Shown here: positions 46,729-58,654 of the stretch, in pieces
How positions within the stretch are numbered: position 1 is the first letter of the stretch
How the letters are laid out: each line of letters begins with the position of its first letter
From: Neonectria sp. B-13
Taxonomy: Eukaryota; Ascomycota; Sordariomycetes; Hypocreales; Nectriaceae
Direction of reading: 5' to 3'
DNA: 64,000 nucleotides
NCBI GenBank assembly: GCA_002682825.1
Contig: NOKP01000018.1
Span: 623,783 to 687,782 of the forward strand
Program-made: the position numbers and the translations under genes
Notes under the pieces: generated by a model
Told to the model about the DNA's origin: nothing
Database searches by the model: none
Seen by the model: only the letters and a program-made list of their open reading frames with translations

Positions 46729-49002
46729 ACACGGAAGACGAGAGAACAGCACGGCTAGCTGCAAGACAACGAGATATATACCGGCAGCGCCGGTCCCCCT
46801 GGCGGGGACCATACCAATATGGCGAGGGCGTAATTAGGTCGCATGTGGCGCCCACGGGCGGGTTTTGTTTAGCGGCTGGAAATGAGGCCGGATGAGACTG
46901 GCGTGAGATTGATAAAGCATTGCGACTGGCGCGATGGGGGGCTTCGCGGTGCAATCAGGTGTTTTCAGGCTGCTTTGTGTGGAAGGAAAAGATGGGAAGG
47001 GCAGGACAGATTATGTGTGTATAACGCGAATGACATACAAACTCACGACTTCAACTTCTAGGACATTTTCGGAGGGCGATTAGGGAAGAAATCCAGGACG
47101 GCAAAGGGACGGACGGATGGATGGTAGCATGGGATACTGGTTCATGTCTTGCTTCGTGCGCACGATTGAGAAGGCATTACCTGGATATCGCTTTCAATTG
47201 GCATAATGTAGGACATCAGAACCTTTATTATGATTTTTTCTTCTGGAACTCTTCTCGCCTCGTTTTTGTGAATGTTAGGGAAAACCCACTGTTACTGATC
47301 GCGTGTGTTGTTATCCATTCCATCCGGCTCTGGAGTTGTCGCAAGAGTTCTGGGAGTCACCGGACATAGGTTGTCGGTGGGCGGCTGTCGGGTCAGCTAA
47401 GCGATGATTGGCCGGCTAGTGAGTTAGTTACGAAAGCACGAGGGAGGCGCTAAGGCGGTAGGCGATGTGGATGAGGGTCCGAGACGGAAAAGTGATAGAG
47501 AAAACTTTCATGCATGCAGATTGAGGCAGGAAGACGAGGGTCCAGCAAACGAGGCCGGGCAAACTTGGCATTGCATATTGCGAGGAGTTGCAAGGAAGGT
47601 GTACCGAGCGCGAAGAGAGGATGCCGGTGGATTGTAGCGAAGAGCAAGGGAACCTAAAAGGGCGCAGGTGGGCTACCGGGCTTGCGCTGCTTCGGAGTGT
47701 CGCGTGATGGGAAACTAGGTCTAGGCCTGTCGGAGTAACCGTTGGTGGATGTAGCCGACGTCTGTCGCGCAAACTGCGGCGAGGAGGAGATCGTGGCCAG
47801 ATAAGAACATCGTTTGGTGGTGGATATGGTTAGCGGGGAGGAAATGCTTCGCAAGGGTCGAGGAAATGAGCAAACGGCCGAGACTTGAAGAAGGCGGCCA
47901 TAGAGCGAGTGTGTTTCTCTTAGAGTGGGTAGCATGCTCGTATTTCTCTGAGGGGAGGGAGGAAATGGAGGTCAGGCACTGTATACGCTTTTCGACCGTG
48001 ATGATGTTTCCGAAGGCTTGAAAGTGATGATCCAGCCGTCATTCAATTAGTGTCACTTAGTCATTTGGCACATCGATCATGCAGGCCTCGCGAGAATGCG
48101 ACACGGAACGTAATCAGTTCGAACGCGTGGCAGGTGGTGAGTCGCTCTCGCGCTGTGCGACAAAGGAGGTTTTGGTTGCGGGCTTGTGGTGGTGGGCGCG
48201 GGTTGATAACCACCAACCGGCCGGAAGTCGGGGCAAGTGATGATCATCGACTTTGAAGGTCCGGGGTGAGGCGAGTGAGATCCGGGCCGGGTTCTAAAGT
48301 CGGCATGGGGCTCTAAGGCAGACAGATGCGCGATGCGGGCGGGAAGTCCGGAGCGACAGCGGAAGCAGCAGCACGGCGAGGAATCGTGCGACATTTGTAT
48401 GTCGACATTTGTAGTCGGGAAGATGTGATTTTTGGGATTCGCCTCCCAGTGTAATCATCCGTCGTTGGATTTGCACGCCCGGGTTGTCGGGCAAGGTTTG
48501 GAGACCCCGGATTGCACCATCCGCTGCTGACAAGGTGTTATGACACTAGGCGCGCAATACGGAGTCGGCGTAAGGATCTTGGGTGTGTGGTTGCGCTAAG
48601 GGCCATGGACCAAAGAGGCGAGGCAGCGGGCGAGACAGACAGAACCTGACGAAAAGGTGTCGTAAAGTTGGCTATGGGTTGTGACTTCTGGATAGACTCG
48701 GAAAGCAGCGGTTCGGTATCTTTAGCCGGGGCGAGTTGACGAGGGTTGTTGTCGTCGAGATGGATGATCACTGCCTGAGAGAGGGTCCGGGCTGTCTTCG
48801 TAACGACGCAGGTTGCAGATAACGAGAGACCACAAGACCAAAATGCCAAAGCCCGATGGCCGAAGGAAACCAGGAGCAGAGAGGGACGTGGCCGAGGATT
48901 TGCGTGGCGGAGGGCTGAAAGGCGCCTTGATGAAGGATGAGTGCAGTAGGTTGTCACGTTGGTGGAGTAGTTGAGTGCGGTTCAAGCAAGATGAGGGCAA
49001 GC

Positions 49003-49102
49003 GGAATTGTCTATACAGTGCTGGCGGACGGCCCCTGCAAGGCGAGGTTTGTAGGGGTAGTACCGTGGGGATATACATCGCGAGCACTGTATAGACAATT
49101 CC
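49003..49102. repeat. Perfect 20-bp inverted repeat, 60-bp spacer
   Basis: GGAATTGTCTATACAGTGCT at 49003-49022 is matched exactly by its reverse complement at 49083-49102. It could be a small MITE-like element, a hairpin RNA or a cruciform. No target-site duplication is evident at the edges. Confidence 0.85.
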
Positions 49103-51309
49103 TCTGGGTTGAGGCTTCCCCAGGACGAAATGGGGTCAGGGGATGTGCGGATAAGAGTGCAGGCAGGGACTTGCAGGGGACTCGCAGGGGACTTGCAGTG
49201 GCTTCATCCCATCCATTGTGCTAAGAGCCTGAGTGGCAGCGGGCGCACACGACACCGTGCGTGCATTAACGAATCACCGTTCGCTAAGGCAGGAATGCAT
49301 GCGTTGGTGCGATTCCCAACGACTGAGTCGAAACGAGGCAGAGCAGGTTTGTGCAGCCTGGACACACCCGAACGGCACATGAAAGCTTCGACAGATGCAT
49401 GTGGGGAGAGATGAGGTTCTCTTCCCACTCGTTTGCAGCGCCTTGCAGCATGATTCACGAAGGGCATACGTACATAGTAAAGAGGTCCCCGACACGATGT
49501 GGAATCGAGCAGCAGAGACCGCATGTTATTGGCTGTGCTTTGCCGAAGTTGCTTGATAACTGATTGCAACTGAGCCCCTTGAGTGAAGTTCGGGAGTTGA
49601 TGGCAGATATTAGCGGCCTGACCAGGGTGGCGAGCGGGGCATGAGCAAGAGACAGATGGATGACGCTGGAGCACTAATAAATATGCAATGATAAAGGAGG
49701 AGGTGGTGGTGGTGGAGGGTGACGAGGCATGACAAGAGGTCAGGAAGTTCCCGAGGTTTTGTATGATGGATGGAGGGGCGTTGATGGTAAAGTAGAGGGG
49801 GTTTGTTAGTAACACGGCCTTCTCCCGCTTCCGTTGTTTAGGAACAAACAAAGTGGCTAAATCATGATGAGGATGGCGGTTGACTCTCAGTCAGTCAATC
49901 GTCTGGTGGTCGACGACGGAGGGAAGAGACAGGAAGGACGTCTAGAACCCTTGTGGATTGGGTCAAGTGTGGATGGACGTGGATGGACGTGGGCGGACGT
50001 CAGTGCCAGTGATGAGCGCCAGTGAGCGCCAGTGAGTGGGTGTGCTCCTGCCACCTACCACTTCGACCCAAGTACCCAGGAGTGGAAGGCGCAATTGACC
50101 AACCGGAGGCTGTCTCGCGCCGAATTGAGTAGTTGCTAAGGCCTTCATCCTTGCGCCGTACCGCGCCAGCTCTTTGCATCTTCTTCCTCCCTCCCAGTGT
50201 TTCCCCAATCTTGTCCCCATTTCCATGTGGCGGGCTATACTACCGACGTCTAGTCCGGCCTAGGCTTATTGTTGCCTTAGTCGGGGCGAGTGGCCGAGAG
50301 TGGTGATCCCATATCTTCACACCGCCGCCCTCCCGTCTACGTGTATGAAGTAATTAGTCGTCAACTCGTCCCCTCCCTCCCCTTGTCTTGGAGCCTTGAG
50401 ACCTTGAGCCGGCTGGAGATAATCTTGCAGCCGCAGCACTGACAAACTGGCTAAAGCCCTTTGAGGCCTCAGGGATCATGGTGGGAGCAACATGCTCATG
50501 TGACGCAGCCTGCTGCCGCCGGTACTAGACGACTGGACCCCCGGGAGATTTGCTGGTACTTTGCGTGGCTGCTCGTGACCCCATTCCCGACATTTCTAAG
50601 CACCGCCCGAGTATGCACCATCGGCCTTGACACAATTTGTGCTTTGTTGCATCTTTCTCTGGTTCGGCTCACGGCATTGCGTTGCGTATCTGCCGCCATC
50701 CACACCCATTCAAGACACCGGTCTCTTGGCTCTCAAGTCCGAACTTGCGTCTCTGTTTCTGCGTAACGCATCTGACAAGGCATCCAACACGAAGAACGAG
50801 CACCACACCCCCTGACCCTCTTCCCGGTCCTACTCCTGGTCCTACTCCTGGTCCTTCTCCTGATCCCCATTGCCTTAGGCTCTTAGCCCTCCGCTGCTAA
50901 CCCTACTTTGACGCTAAAGCAAAGTCCCGTCCCGGAGACCGAAGGATAAAAGGCGCCGTCGTTCCCGTCCCCCATTCTCCATTGCAAAACTTGTGGCGTC
51001 GATCACATCACCGTTTACAACTCCTTTCAGATTCGAGTTGGGGATTTCCTGTCTCGTATTTACGACCGCGCTTACCAGTTGCCACTGCACCTGTCCCTTC
51101 ACCAATTCCTTGGCCTGTCGACCCCAATCCCTCCTCCACGCGGCCGCTTCTTACGCACTTGTGCGCACACACCTCAATCCACAGATCACAGATCCCAGAT
51201 CACACTTCACTTCAGACACACCCCTCCAACCCCAGATCCCAACGTCAATCCCGTTTCCATACCCCTGCAATTTTGCGACCTGCGTCTTGCGTCCTGCATC
51301 CTCATTGCT

Positions 51310-51310
<1 letters not shown>

Positions 51311-51338
<28 letters not shown>
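51311..51338. repeat. CTG/GCT trinucleotide run
   Basis: About nine uninterrupted GCT units, 630 bp before the choline sulfatase ATG, probably in its promoter or leader. Confidence 0.9.
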
Positions 51339-51340
<2 letters not shown>

Positions 51341-51966
51341 TCTGCTTGACCGGCTGTACCCTATCAACAGACAAGCCACTTTTTGCTCCTGTTGCTCCGT
51401 CTTCGCTGTGTTTGTGCTCGCACCCTCTATCCACAAGCACCCAGCCAGACTCGCTCGTCAACTCAGTCCAGCACCATCCTTGACTTGCCTATCTCAACCC
51501 CTTGTCACGACGCCACCGTCAATTGCATCAAGGTGGAAACAAACTAGCTGCACTACGTCTGAGAGACGCGTAGAAGGTTGAGGGGTGTCCAGATCCTCTT
51601 CCCGCCTTTTATCCACACCGGTCTCCCCACGGCTAGTTAGCTTCGCATTGCGCCATCCATTTATTACCCGCTCATCCCCATTCCGCTTCTGTTCTTAACT
51701 CGACTCAGTTCATCTTCCCTCCGAAGCTCCTCCTTCACTCATCTTCACACTTCTTCCTTTTCAAATTCCAACCTGCCTTTCAGCCATCGTCCTTCTCTAC
51801 TCAGAGGAGAGAACAAAGGACATCCCTCCAAGCCCGACTTACACCGACTGACCCTCCAACCACCACATTCACCACCTCAGTCACCACCACCTCAAGACAG
51901 GAAGTGGCAAAACAAACTATATCACACACCCAGACCCAAAGACAAGGCGTATCTCTCCCATTCACA

Positions 51967-53741
51967 ATGGCGCCTGATCTCAACTCCCTCCCTCCCTCCA
52001 CCTCGGACACACCCACCCTTTCTCCAGATGTCTCCAAGCCCAACATCCTCTTCATCATGGCCGATCAGCTGGCTGCTCCTCAGCTCAAGATGTACAATCC
52101 CAACTCCCAGATCAAAACGCCCAACCTCGACCGCCTAGCCTCTACTTCAGTGCAGTTTGACTCCGCCTATTGCCCCTCCCCTCTCTGCGCTCCCTCACGC
52201 ATGAGCTTGATCAGTGGCCTTCTACCCATGAAGATTGGCGCCTACGACAATGCTGCCCAGATCGGCTCTGACGTGCCCACTTATGCCCACTACCTCCGCG
52301 CCAAGGGCTACCACACTGCTCTCGCTGGAAAGATGCACTTCATCGGTGACCAGCTCCACGGTTACGAGCAGCGCCTGACCAGTGACATCTACCCGGGTGA
52401 CTTTGGCTGGGCTGTCAACTGGGACGAGCCTGACACTCGCCTTGAGTGGTACCACAACGCCAGCTCCATTCTCCAGGCCGGTCCTTGCGGACGGAGCAAC
52501 CAGCTCGACTACGACGAGGAGGTCATGTTCAAAAGCACACAGTACCTATGGGACCACGTTCGAGAGGGCCCCAACAAGCGCCCGTTTTCCTTGACCGTCT
52601 CTCTCACCCATCCCCATGATCCCTACACCATCACCAAGAAGTACTGGAAGCTCTACGACGATGTTGATATTAACCTGCCCGAGGTCCGCATCGCCAATGA
52701 GGACCAGGATCCCCACAGCAAGCGCCTCCTCAAAGTCTGTGACCTCTGGGATCAGAACTTCACCGACGAGCAGATCAAGCAGGCCAAGCGAGCCTACTAC
52801 GGTTCTGTGAGCTACGTCGACGACTGCATTGGCAGACTTCTAGAGACCCTCGAGGAGGCTGGCCTCGCGGAAAACACCATCGTCATCTTCAGTGGTGACC
52901 ACGGAGACATGCTGGGCGAGCGCAACCTGTGGTACAAGATGAGCTACTTTGAGTCATCGGTTCGCGTTCCCATGCTGGTCAACTACCCCAAGCGGTTCAC
53001 GCCCCACCGCGTCTCCCAGAGCGTGTCGACCCTTGACCTACTCCCCACCATCTGCGACCTCATCGGTACCAAGCCAGCTCCATACCTGCCAATGGACGGC
53101 GTCAGCATGCTGCCCCATCTGGAGGGCCGCGAGGGCCATGACACTGTGTTTGCCGAGTACACGGGTGAGGGCACGGTGCGCCCCATCATGATGATTCGCC
53201 GGGGCCCCTGGAAGTACATCATCTGCCCCGCCGACGAGCCTCAACTATTCAATCTGGTGCGGGACCCCAAGGAGCTGGATAACCTGGCCCGCTTCAAGAA
53301 GATTGCCCCACAGACCCCCGAAGAGGAGGAGGCTAAGGAGGCATTTGAGAACTTTGAGACTGAGGCCAAGGCCAAGTGGGACTTTGACGCCATCACGGAC
53401 AAGGTATTTGCGTCGCAGCGCTCCCGCCGAGTTGTGTGGGATGCCCTCAGGGAGGGTGAATTCACCAGCTGGGACTTTGACCCCATCGATGATGGCAAGA
53501 GGAAGTAAGCCAGACCCCATTTTCTTATTTCTCACCCCCATTCCACACCCCTCCTCGGCCCTCGGGTCACACTGAGACTTTAAAATTGCATCACCCGTAA
53601 GGCGCAAGACGTGCTAACATGTGGCCGCGCAGGTACATCCGCTCGTACATGGATCTTGATGACCTCGAGCGTCGTGCCCGGTTCCCATTTGTGGACGCCA
53701 ATGGGTACGAGAGCAAGGCGGTGTCGACGACGCGTAGTTAG
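51967..53741 (+). CDS. Choline sulfatase
   Basis: Hydrolyses choline-O-sulfate to choline and sulfate, used by fungi as a sulfur store and osmolyte. Exons 51967-53504 and 53633-53741 give 548 residues. The metal/active-site start is NILFIMADQLAAPQLKMYNP. The sulfatase signature is C-A-P-S-R at residues 74-78, whose Cys is converted to formylglycine. Other landmarks: SGLLPMKIGAYDNAA, FSGDHGDMLGERNLWYKMSYFE and GPWKYIICPADEPQLFNL. The end (ASQRSRRVVWDALREGEFTSWDFDP, then SYMDLDDLERRARFP after the intron) is the C-terminal domain specific to choline sulfatases. No signal peptide, so cytosolic. No choline permease or sulfur regulator is adjacent. Confidence 0.95.
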
Positions 53742-55279
53742 GGTACGCGGTGACCAGGGTGCTGAGGGAAGACGAAAAGGAGCTTTATTATTGTTGTTTT
53801 GGCGATTGCCTGGGATACCTTTGAAGCCATGCTTTGGTCCTTTTAGCATGCATAGCTTAGCACATTGGGATGTTACTGCGCGAGAATGGTTTGCGCAAAA
53901 GCGAGTTAGATATTATGATTTGAATTTGAAAACCCTTTCAACAAGACTGAGGATGTTCCCATTAGACATAAGTATCGGCCCACGAGACATAAAACTACAA
54001 GACATGATATGGATGTTAATGCGCACGACTCTGTGCGATCCATACCAGGGCTATTCCAAGTGAGACAAGGCAGGTCGTTCTCTCACTTGAGAGTGCGGCT
54101 CTTATACCCATGCGTCGTCGTCGTCATCAGTATCAGTATCAGTATCAGTATCAGTATCAAAAACAGGGACGTGTACGAATACCCAGGGATTCAGACAAGG
54201 ATGAAGAGCGGTGAGTAAGAGGAACCGCGGGAGGAAGAGAGATGGGACCATGGCCCGGTGGCCGCCGCAGCTCGCCGCCCACCGCCCGCAACAGCGGAGG
54301 GTTTGGCCCCGGAGCCGGATAATCGGGCGCATAGGAAGCCACGGCCGATCGCGCCGCAGCGAGTTGCGGACGGGTCGCACGATTAGCTCCCTGGAACTCT
54401 CGGGGAAAAGGGCCTGGCGATCGGGGCTCAGTGCAGCAACATCGATTGTGTGATTTTGGCGTCGATGTCGTCGGGAGGGGCGTGCCGAACCGCCTTTGAA
54501 TGACGTGAAAGCGATCCGGGGGAGTGGATGGAGTTGGGGAAGGGGTGCACCAGTGCAGGGGCTCGGGCGTTCTAGCGGCTGGGTTTTGGAAGGGCTGGAG
54601 AATCCCGGTTGGGGAAGAATCCTAGCTACAGAAGGGAGTAGGGGGCGAGACCCTACGACTGGACGGACAGGATATTGTTAGATGGGGTGGACGGATGAGG
54701 GTTGGTGGAGAGGGTGTTGGTGTAGATGTACTATGGAAGACGGATACAGCATTTCGCAGGTCCGACAACGGGGATGCCGACAGGCTTCCCAGCGGGGGGT
54801 TCGGGGAGTTCACCACCCGGATGCCTGCGTATCGAATCACAGGAAGCAAGTGTTGACGGGGACAGAAACCCCAGGCGAGACAATATCCCACATCTTGGTT
54901 GAGTTCACGCAGTTCAGGTTGAGAGTGGAAGGGAGGAGGCTGATGACGATCGTGCTACGTGCAGGGTACAGTGTACGCACAGTCCCGCTACAGTGCGACC
55001 GCCCCTCCCCACACTCCGCCAGACTTGAACCATGGGGAGCTCCACCTTTTGGGCAAGCTCGGTGAGAGTAGCCCCGCGCTCGCGATTGCGCCTACCAAAG
55101 AGTATTCTGCCGTCTCCAACTTCTCCTCGCCACCCGTTGCGCCAATACAACTAGCACTGCCTCAGCTTCTTATCTCCTGCTGGTCCCCTGGAAAATCGAT
55201 AGACCATCTCACTAAGTTACGGTGAGGGAATCGTGGGGAGACAATTATCTGGGCCTGTGGTTGCGTTTCGGTCGTCGCT
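53742..55279. other. Intergenic with a hexanucleotide repeat
   Basis: No gene supported. An ATCAGT/AGTATC array of about five to six units lies at 54124-54157. The right end is the MED8 promoter. Confidence 0.4.
54124..54157. repeat. ATCAGT hexanucleotide microsatellite
   Basis: Perfect tandem AGTATC units between choline sulfatase and MED8. Confidence 0.9.
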
Positions 55280-56156
55280 ATGGCTACGCTGGGGTTGGAC
55301 GACGATGAGCTCAAGGCGCTTGAGCAGACGCTGGCCAGGCTGGCCCAGCTGTCGAGCAGTATCCAGAGCCTGAAGATGGACCTGATTAAGAGCAATCCTC
55401 TGCCACCTCCGTGCGTCCCACCGGACTTTTCCATCCGTTCCCCTGCCGTCGTCTCCCCGTATGAGCTGTTCGCGATTGATTGACTGACCTGATCACAACC
55501 GCAGATCCTCCCTCCAGGCCTCCGCTCAGATCCTCCAACGAAACCTCCAGACCGTCCTCGACAGCCTCAGCGAAAACTCAGACATCCTGACCCGGATGGC
55601 CATCCGCCCCTCGACCAACTACCCCGGCCGCACCCAGGAGAACGTGCTGACGCAGCTCCTCCGCAAGAAGCTCGAGCCAGACGTTGAGGAGCTGGTCGCT
55701 GAGGGCCGCGACACCGCCCGCCTCGCCACCCCGGCGGGTATCGAAGATTTGCAGGATATCTGGCACGAGCTGCGCGAGTGGACCCACGGCCGCATCGCCG
55801 CGTACGTCCGCGACGAGGCTGGTGACGTATACACGGCCGAGGAGCGCGCCGCCGGCACGGAGAATGTGCGGACGGGCCTACGTCGGGATGTGGAGGACGA
55901 GGAGGAGAGCGAGGATGAGGAGGATGAGAATATAACGGGCGAAGGCACCGAGGGCGAGAGTGCGGCCGCGCAGCTTGCCAGGGGCCCCGAACCGGAGACG
56001 CTGCTTTGGTTTATGGCCAGGGGGGACTTTGAGGTGCCACGGAACATCGAGTATGAGCGCAAAGTCGGCGTGAAGAGGGGGCTTGAGGGCGTCAATATCC
56101 CCTCGCAGCCAGCGCAAGCATTTCCACAGCCCACGCAAGGCGGAGCGTCGTCCTAG
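55280..56156 (+). CDS. MED8: Mediator complex subunit 8
   Basis: Head-module subunit of Mediator, bridging activators and RNA polymerase II. Exons 55280-55410 and 55505-56156 give 260 residues. The N-terminal helices (LGLDDDELKALEQTLARLAQLSSSIQSLKMDL, then SLQASAQILQRNLQTVLDSLSENSDILTRMAIRP) match fungal Med8. The block YPGRTQENVLTQLLRKKLEPDVEELVAEGRD is also characteristic. A C-terminal acidic stretch (EDEEESEDEEDEN) is followed by LLWFMARGDFEVPRNIEYERK. The last 21 residues (VNIPSQPAQAFPQPTQGGASS) are encoded by the first unit of a tandem repeat that continues beyond the stop codon. Confidence 0.92.
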
Positions 56157-56460
56157 GTCAGGCGACTACCCTTTTTACGTCCGTCGGGCATTGATATCCC
56201 CGCGCCGCCGACGAAAGAGAATCCGCAGCCTGTTCAGCGCGTCATGCCAGGGCGACCACGTAGACGTTGGTCGGGCATTGATATCCCCCCACGGCCGGCA
56301 AAAGAATCTCTGCAGCTCACGCAAGGCGGAGTGTCGTCCTAGGATGGGCGACTACCCGTTTTACGCCCGTCAAGCGTTGATATCCCCCGCAGCCGGCGAA
56401 AGAGAACCAGCAGCCCGTGCAAGGCGTCGTGTCAGGGCGACTTTGCGTCAGACGTCGGTC
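56092..56460 (+). repeat. Degenerate tandem repeats of the MED8 3' end
   Basis: Four units marked by T(C/T)(A/G)ATATCCCC words at 56092, 56191, 56279 and 56377 (spacing 99, 88 and 98). Each carries versions of CAGCC..CGCAAGGCGGAG.GTCGTCCTAGG and GGCGACTACCC..TTTTACG. The first unit covers the MED8 C-terminus and stop; the others lie downstream. Confidence 0.8.
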
Positions 56461-57508
56461 GAGCGTTTCGAAGAAGCGTCAACGCTAGGAATTCGGGCGT
56501 GGTCTGGACCGAGGATATCCTGGGATCCATCATGGAGAGACTTGGGTCGGTTGTGAGACCTGCATATTGTATTGATACCATCAGACTGTGACAAAACCAG
56601 TCGTAATAATCGCTTTGGAGATTGAGATAATGCAGTTGAAGACCTGTCAGGTCGATGATTGCCAACAGCCAGCGAATCTTCTCCCGATTCAGAATTGAGC
56701 ACAGCTTTCTATGCCAGAGAGCATGGTCAGCAGGAAGTAGATTGAGTCCGGATGGATGCACTGCCGCGTAGCTGCTAGGCGGTCCAGATTTGCCACATGC
56801 AGACCAGAGCATTCAGCCACTGTTCCCCGTCACATGGATGTCTCGTAATTGGTTCTAGAACGACACTCTGGGCCGGCCGGATTTCACTTTATCCTCCCAT
56901 CCTAGTTGGATGTTTTGGCGTTTGTCGTTGGGTGGCAGACGTGTCCCCTTTGACCTCAAGCTTTGGGACTAAGGCATCGTGATTAAATTATGACGGACAA
57001 GATGTTGTAGCTTGACCACGATTGCCATCGGCGACAGCTTTTCTTTATCGCCGAACAAGATCAGCACAGCTTTTCCTTTATCGCCGGATAAGATCAGCAC
57101 AGCTCATCAAGTGACAACCCCCGACGTAAAAGTTGGACCTTCTACTGTTGGCCTACCGTCCTCGAAGATGTAGTGTAAGCTGACCTAAGGGTACGTCGCG
57201 TACGGAAGGTTGGCTGACTTGCTTGCGTCGTATGCCTCTCCAATGGCACGGCGACGACGGCCCAGCTAGTCGTGGTCAGCGAGCTCCCCCTCTCTCCCGC
57301 TCCGTCATCCATGGCGCCAAGTCAACGCCTCGTTTGCACTTCTCGGGACGCATTCCTCCCGCGAGCCAACGGTATGCCCTTGGGACGGGCTAGTGCTCAC
57401 GTGTGCCACGCTGCGGCGCCTGGGTTTTCTGACGGGAGGGTTGGAGGCTTGGAGTTGGTGTTGTCATGATGGGGCTGGCCCGATGGGCTGGGCCCGGGTG
57501 GCATACTT
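56461..57508. other. Intergenic, no gene seen
   Basis: A short direct duplication lies at about 57035-57105 (CAGCTTTTCTTTATCGCCG... followed by CAGCTTTTCCTTTATCGCCG..., each ending GATCAGCACAGC). No supportable coding frame. Confidence 0.35.
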
Positions 57509-58654
57509 ATGGCTTCCGGCGACGCCGGCTACGAGACCCACGAGAGAGCTCTACTTCTCAATTGCAAGTCCGAGCTGTCTCCCATCTCTTACTTCTTCTA
57601 CGCATCAATGTTTTCATTCGGCGAGATGATGGATTATTGCTACTTTGAGGCCAATGTCGGTCCCGGACTGGACATGAGCGACACGCCGTGCGGGCCATCG
57701 GCGCTGGTGGATCTCGCCAGCACGGCGCCGTGCTCCACTTCCGCTCCCGCTTCCACTTTCACCCCTGACGCTCGGGGGCCAAGCAAAATAGGTTTCATGG
57801 ACCTACCGCCCGAGATTCGCCTTCACATCTACAGCTGGCTGCATCTCATGTGTCCTGTGCGGCATGCCCAGCTCGCTCCGTGGTATCCCACGCCTGTCCA
57901 CTGCCAGTACATCCTCCGCCACCTCGACGAAGCCGAACCTGCGCCCGAGCCAGCAGCGACGTTGCCATCCGCGTCTGCGTCGCCGGGCTTGCTCTCGCCC
58001 TTCCGGCCACTCTCAGGGCTGCCGACGGGGCTGCTCCAGTGCAGCTCACAGATATACCACGAGGCGCGGTCCGTGCCGTTCGTGCGCAACGAGTTCGTCT
58101 TCGTCAACTGGTTTGCATCAGGGCTCTGGGCCGCCCGCGCCTTCACCCGGGCGCTGAAGCCCTGGCAGCGTGGCGACCTGCGCTTCGTGCGGCTCGAGAT
58201 CCTGGCGCGCGACCTGGTCAGCGGCAGCGGCAACGACGGCGCAGGCCACGAGGAGTGGCTCACGCTGTGCTCCGACTGGGCCCACGGCGTGCGCGGGCTG
58301 CGGATGAAGATGGTGCTCGGCGGCACGAACACGGCGGTGATGGGGGCGTCAGAGCCGGAGAAGGATGGGGGCAGCGGTGGCGGCGAGGTGCTGCAAACGG
58401 AGGCACGGCGGCGGGTTTCTGCAGGCCTGAGCCGGATGGGGCAGCTGGAGAGGGTAGAGATGGAGTTGGTGTCGCGGGAGATGAAGAACGGCGACAAGGC
58501 GCGGTGGTGCGAGGTGCTGGAGGAGGAACTACGGGCAGTGGGCGGTGGGCTGAAGGGCGTGAGAGTTGTGTGTACGGAGAAGCTGCAGGAGAAGATGGAG
58601 TGGATCAAGCGGGACATTGGGCTGAAGCATTTGCAAGGGCTGACGGAATACTGA
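57509..58654 (+). CDS. F-box-like / 2EXR-type fungal protein
   Basis: Single exon, 381 residues. After about 90 variable residues it has FMDLPPEIRLHIYSWLHLM, the F-box-like start seen in a large group of fungal proteins of unknown job. It then has GLLQCSSQIYHEARSVPFVRNEFVFVNWF, the usual following element. The C-terminal part is helical and charged (GQLERVEMELVSREMKNGDKARWCEVLEEEL). If the motif binds Skp1 it would be a ubiquitin-ligase adaptor, but that is not shown. The start is unsure: ATGs at 57509 and 57608 are both in frame, and the earliest is listed. GC content is high, which explains long open frames on the other strands here. Confidence 0.7.
   Translation: MASGDAGYETHERALLLNCKSELSPISYFFYASMFSFGEMMDYCYFEANVGPGLDMSDTPCGPSALVDLASTAPCSTSAPASTFTPDARGPSKIGFMDLPPEIRLHIYSWLHLMCPVRHAQLAPWYPTPVHCQYILRHLDEAEPAPEPAATLPSASASPGLLSPFRPLSGLPTGLLQCSSQIYHEARSVPFVRNEFVFVNWFASGLWAARAFTRALKPWQRGDLRFVRLEILARDLVSGSGNDGAGHEEWLTLCSDWAHGVRGLRMKMVLGGTNTAVMGASEPEKDGGSGGGEVLQTEARRRVSAGLSRMGQLERVEMELVSREMKNGDKARWCEVLEEELRAVGGGLKGVRVVCTEKLQEKMEWIKRDIGLKHLQGLTEY

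Larger units (their letters stand above)
46729..51966. other. Five-kilobase gene-poor stretch with simple repeats
   Basis: Between the IQGAP 3' end and choline sulfatase. No frame with a recognisable domain. Contents: a perfect 20-bp inverted repeat (49003-49102); a short tandem repeat of GGGGACTTGCA (49165-49199); GGATGGACGT repeats (49970-50000); a GGTCCTACTCCT repeat (50826-50862); a CTG/GCT run (51311-51338); and a long CT-rich block (51600-51960) likely in the sulfatase leader. Open frames at 50982-51581 lie in this probable leader. Confidence 0.45.
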
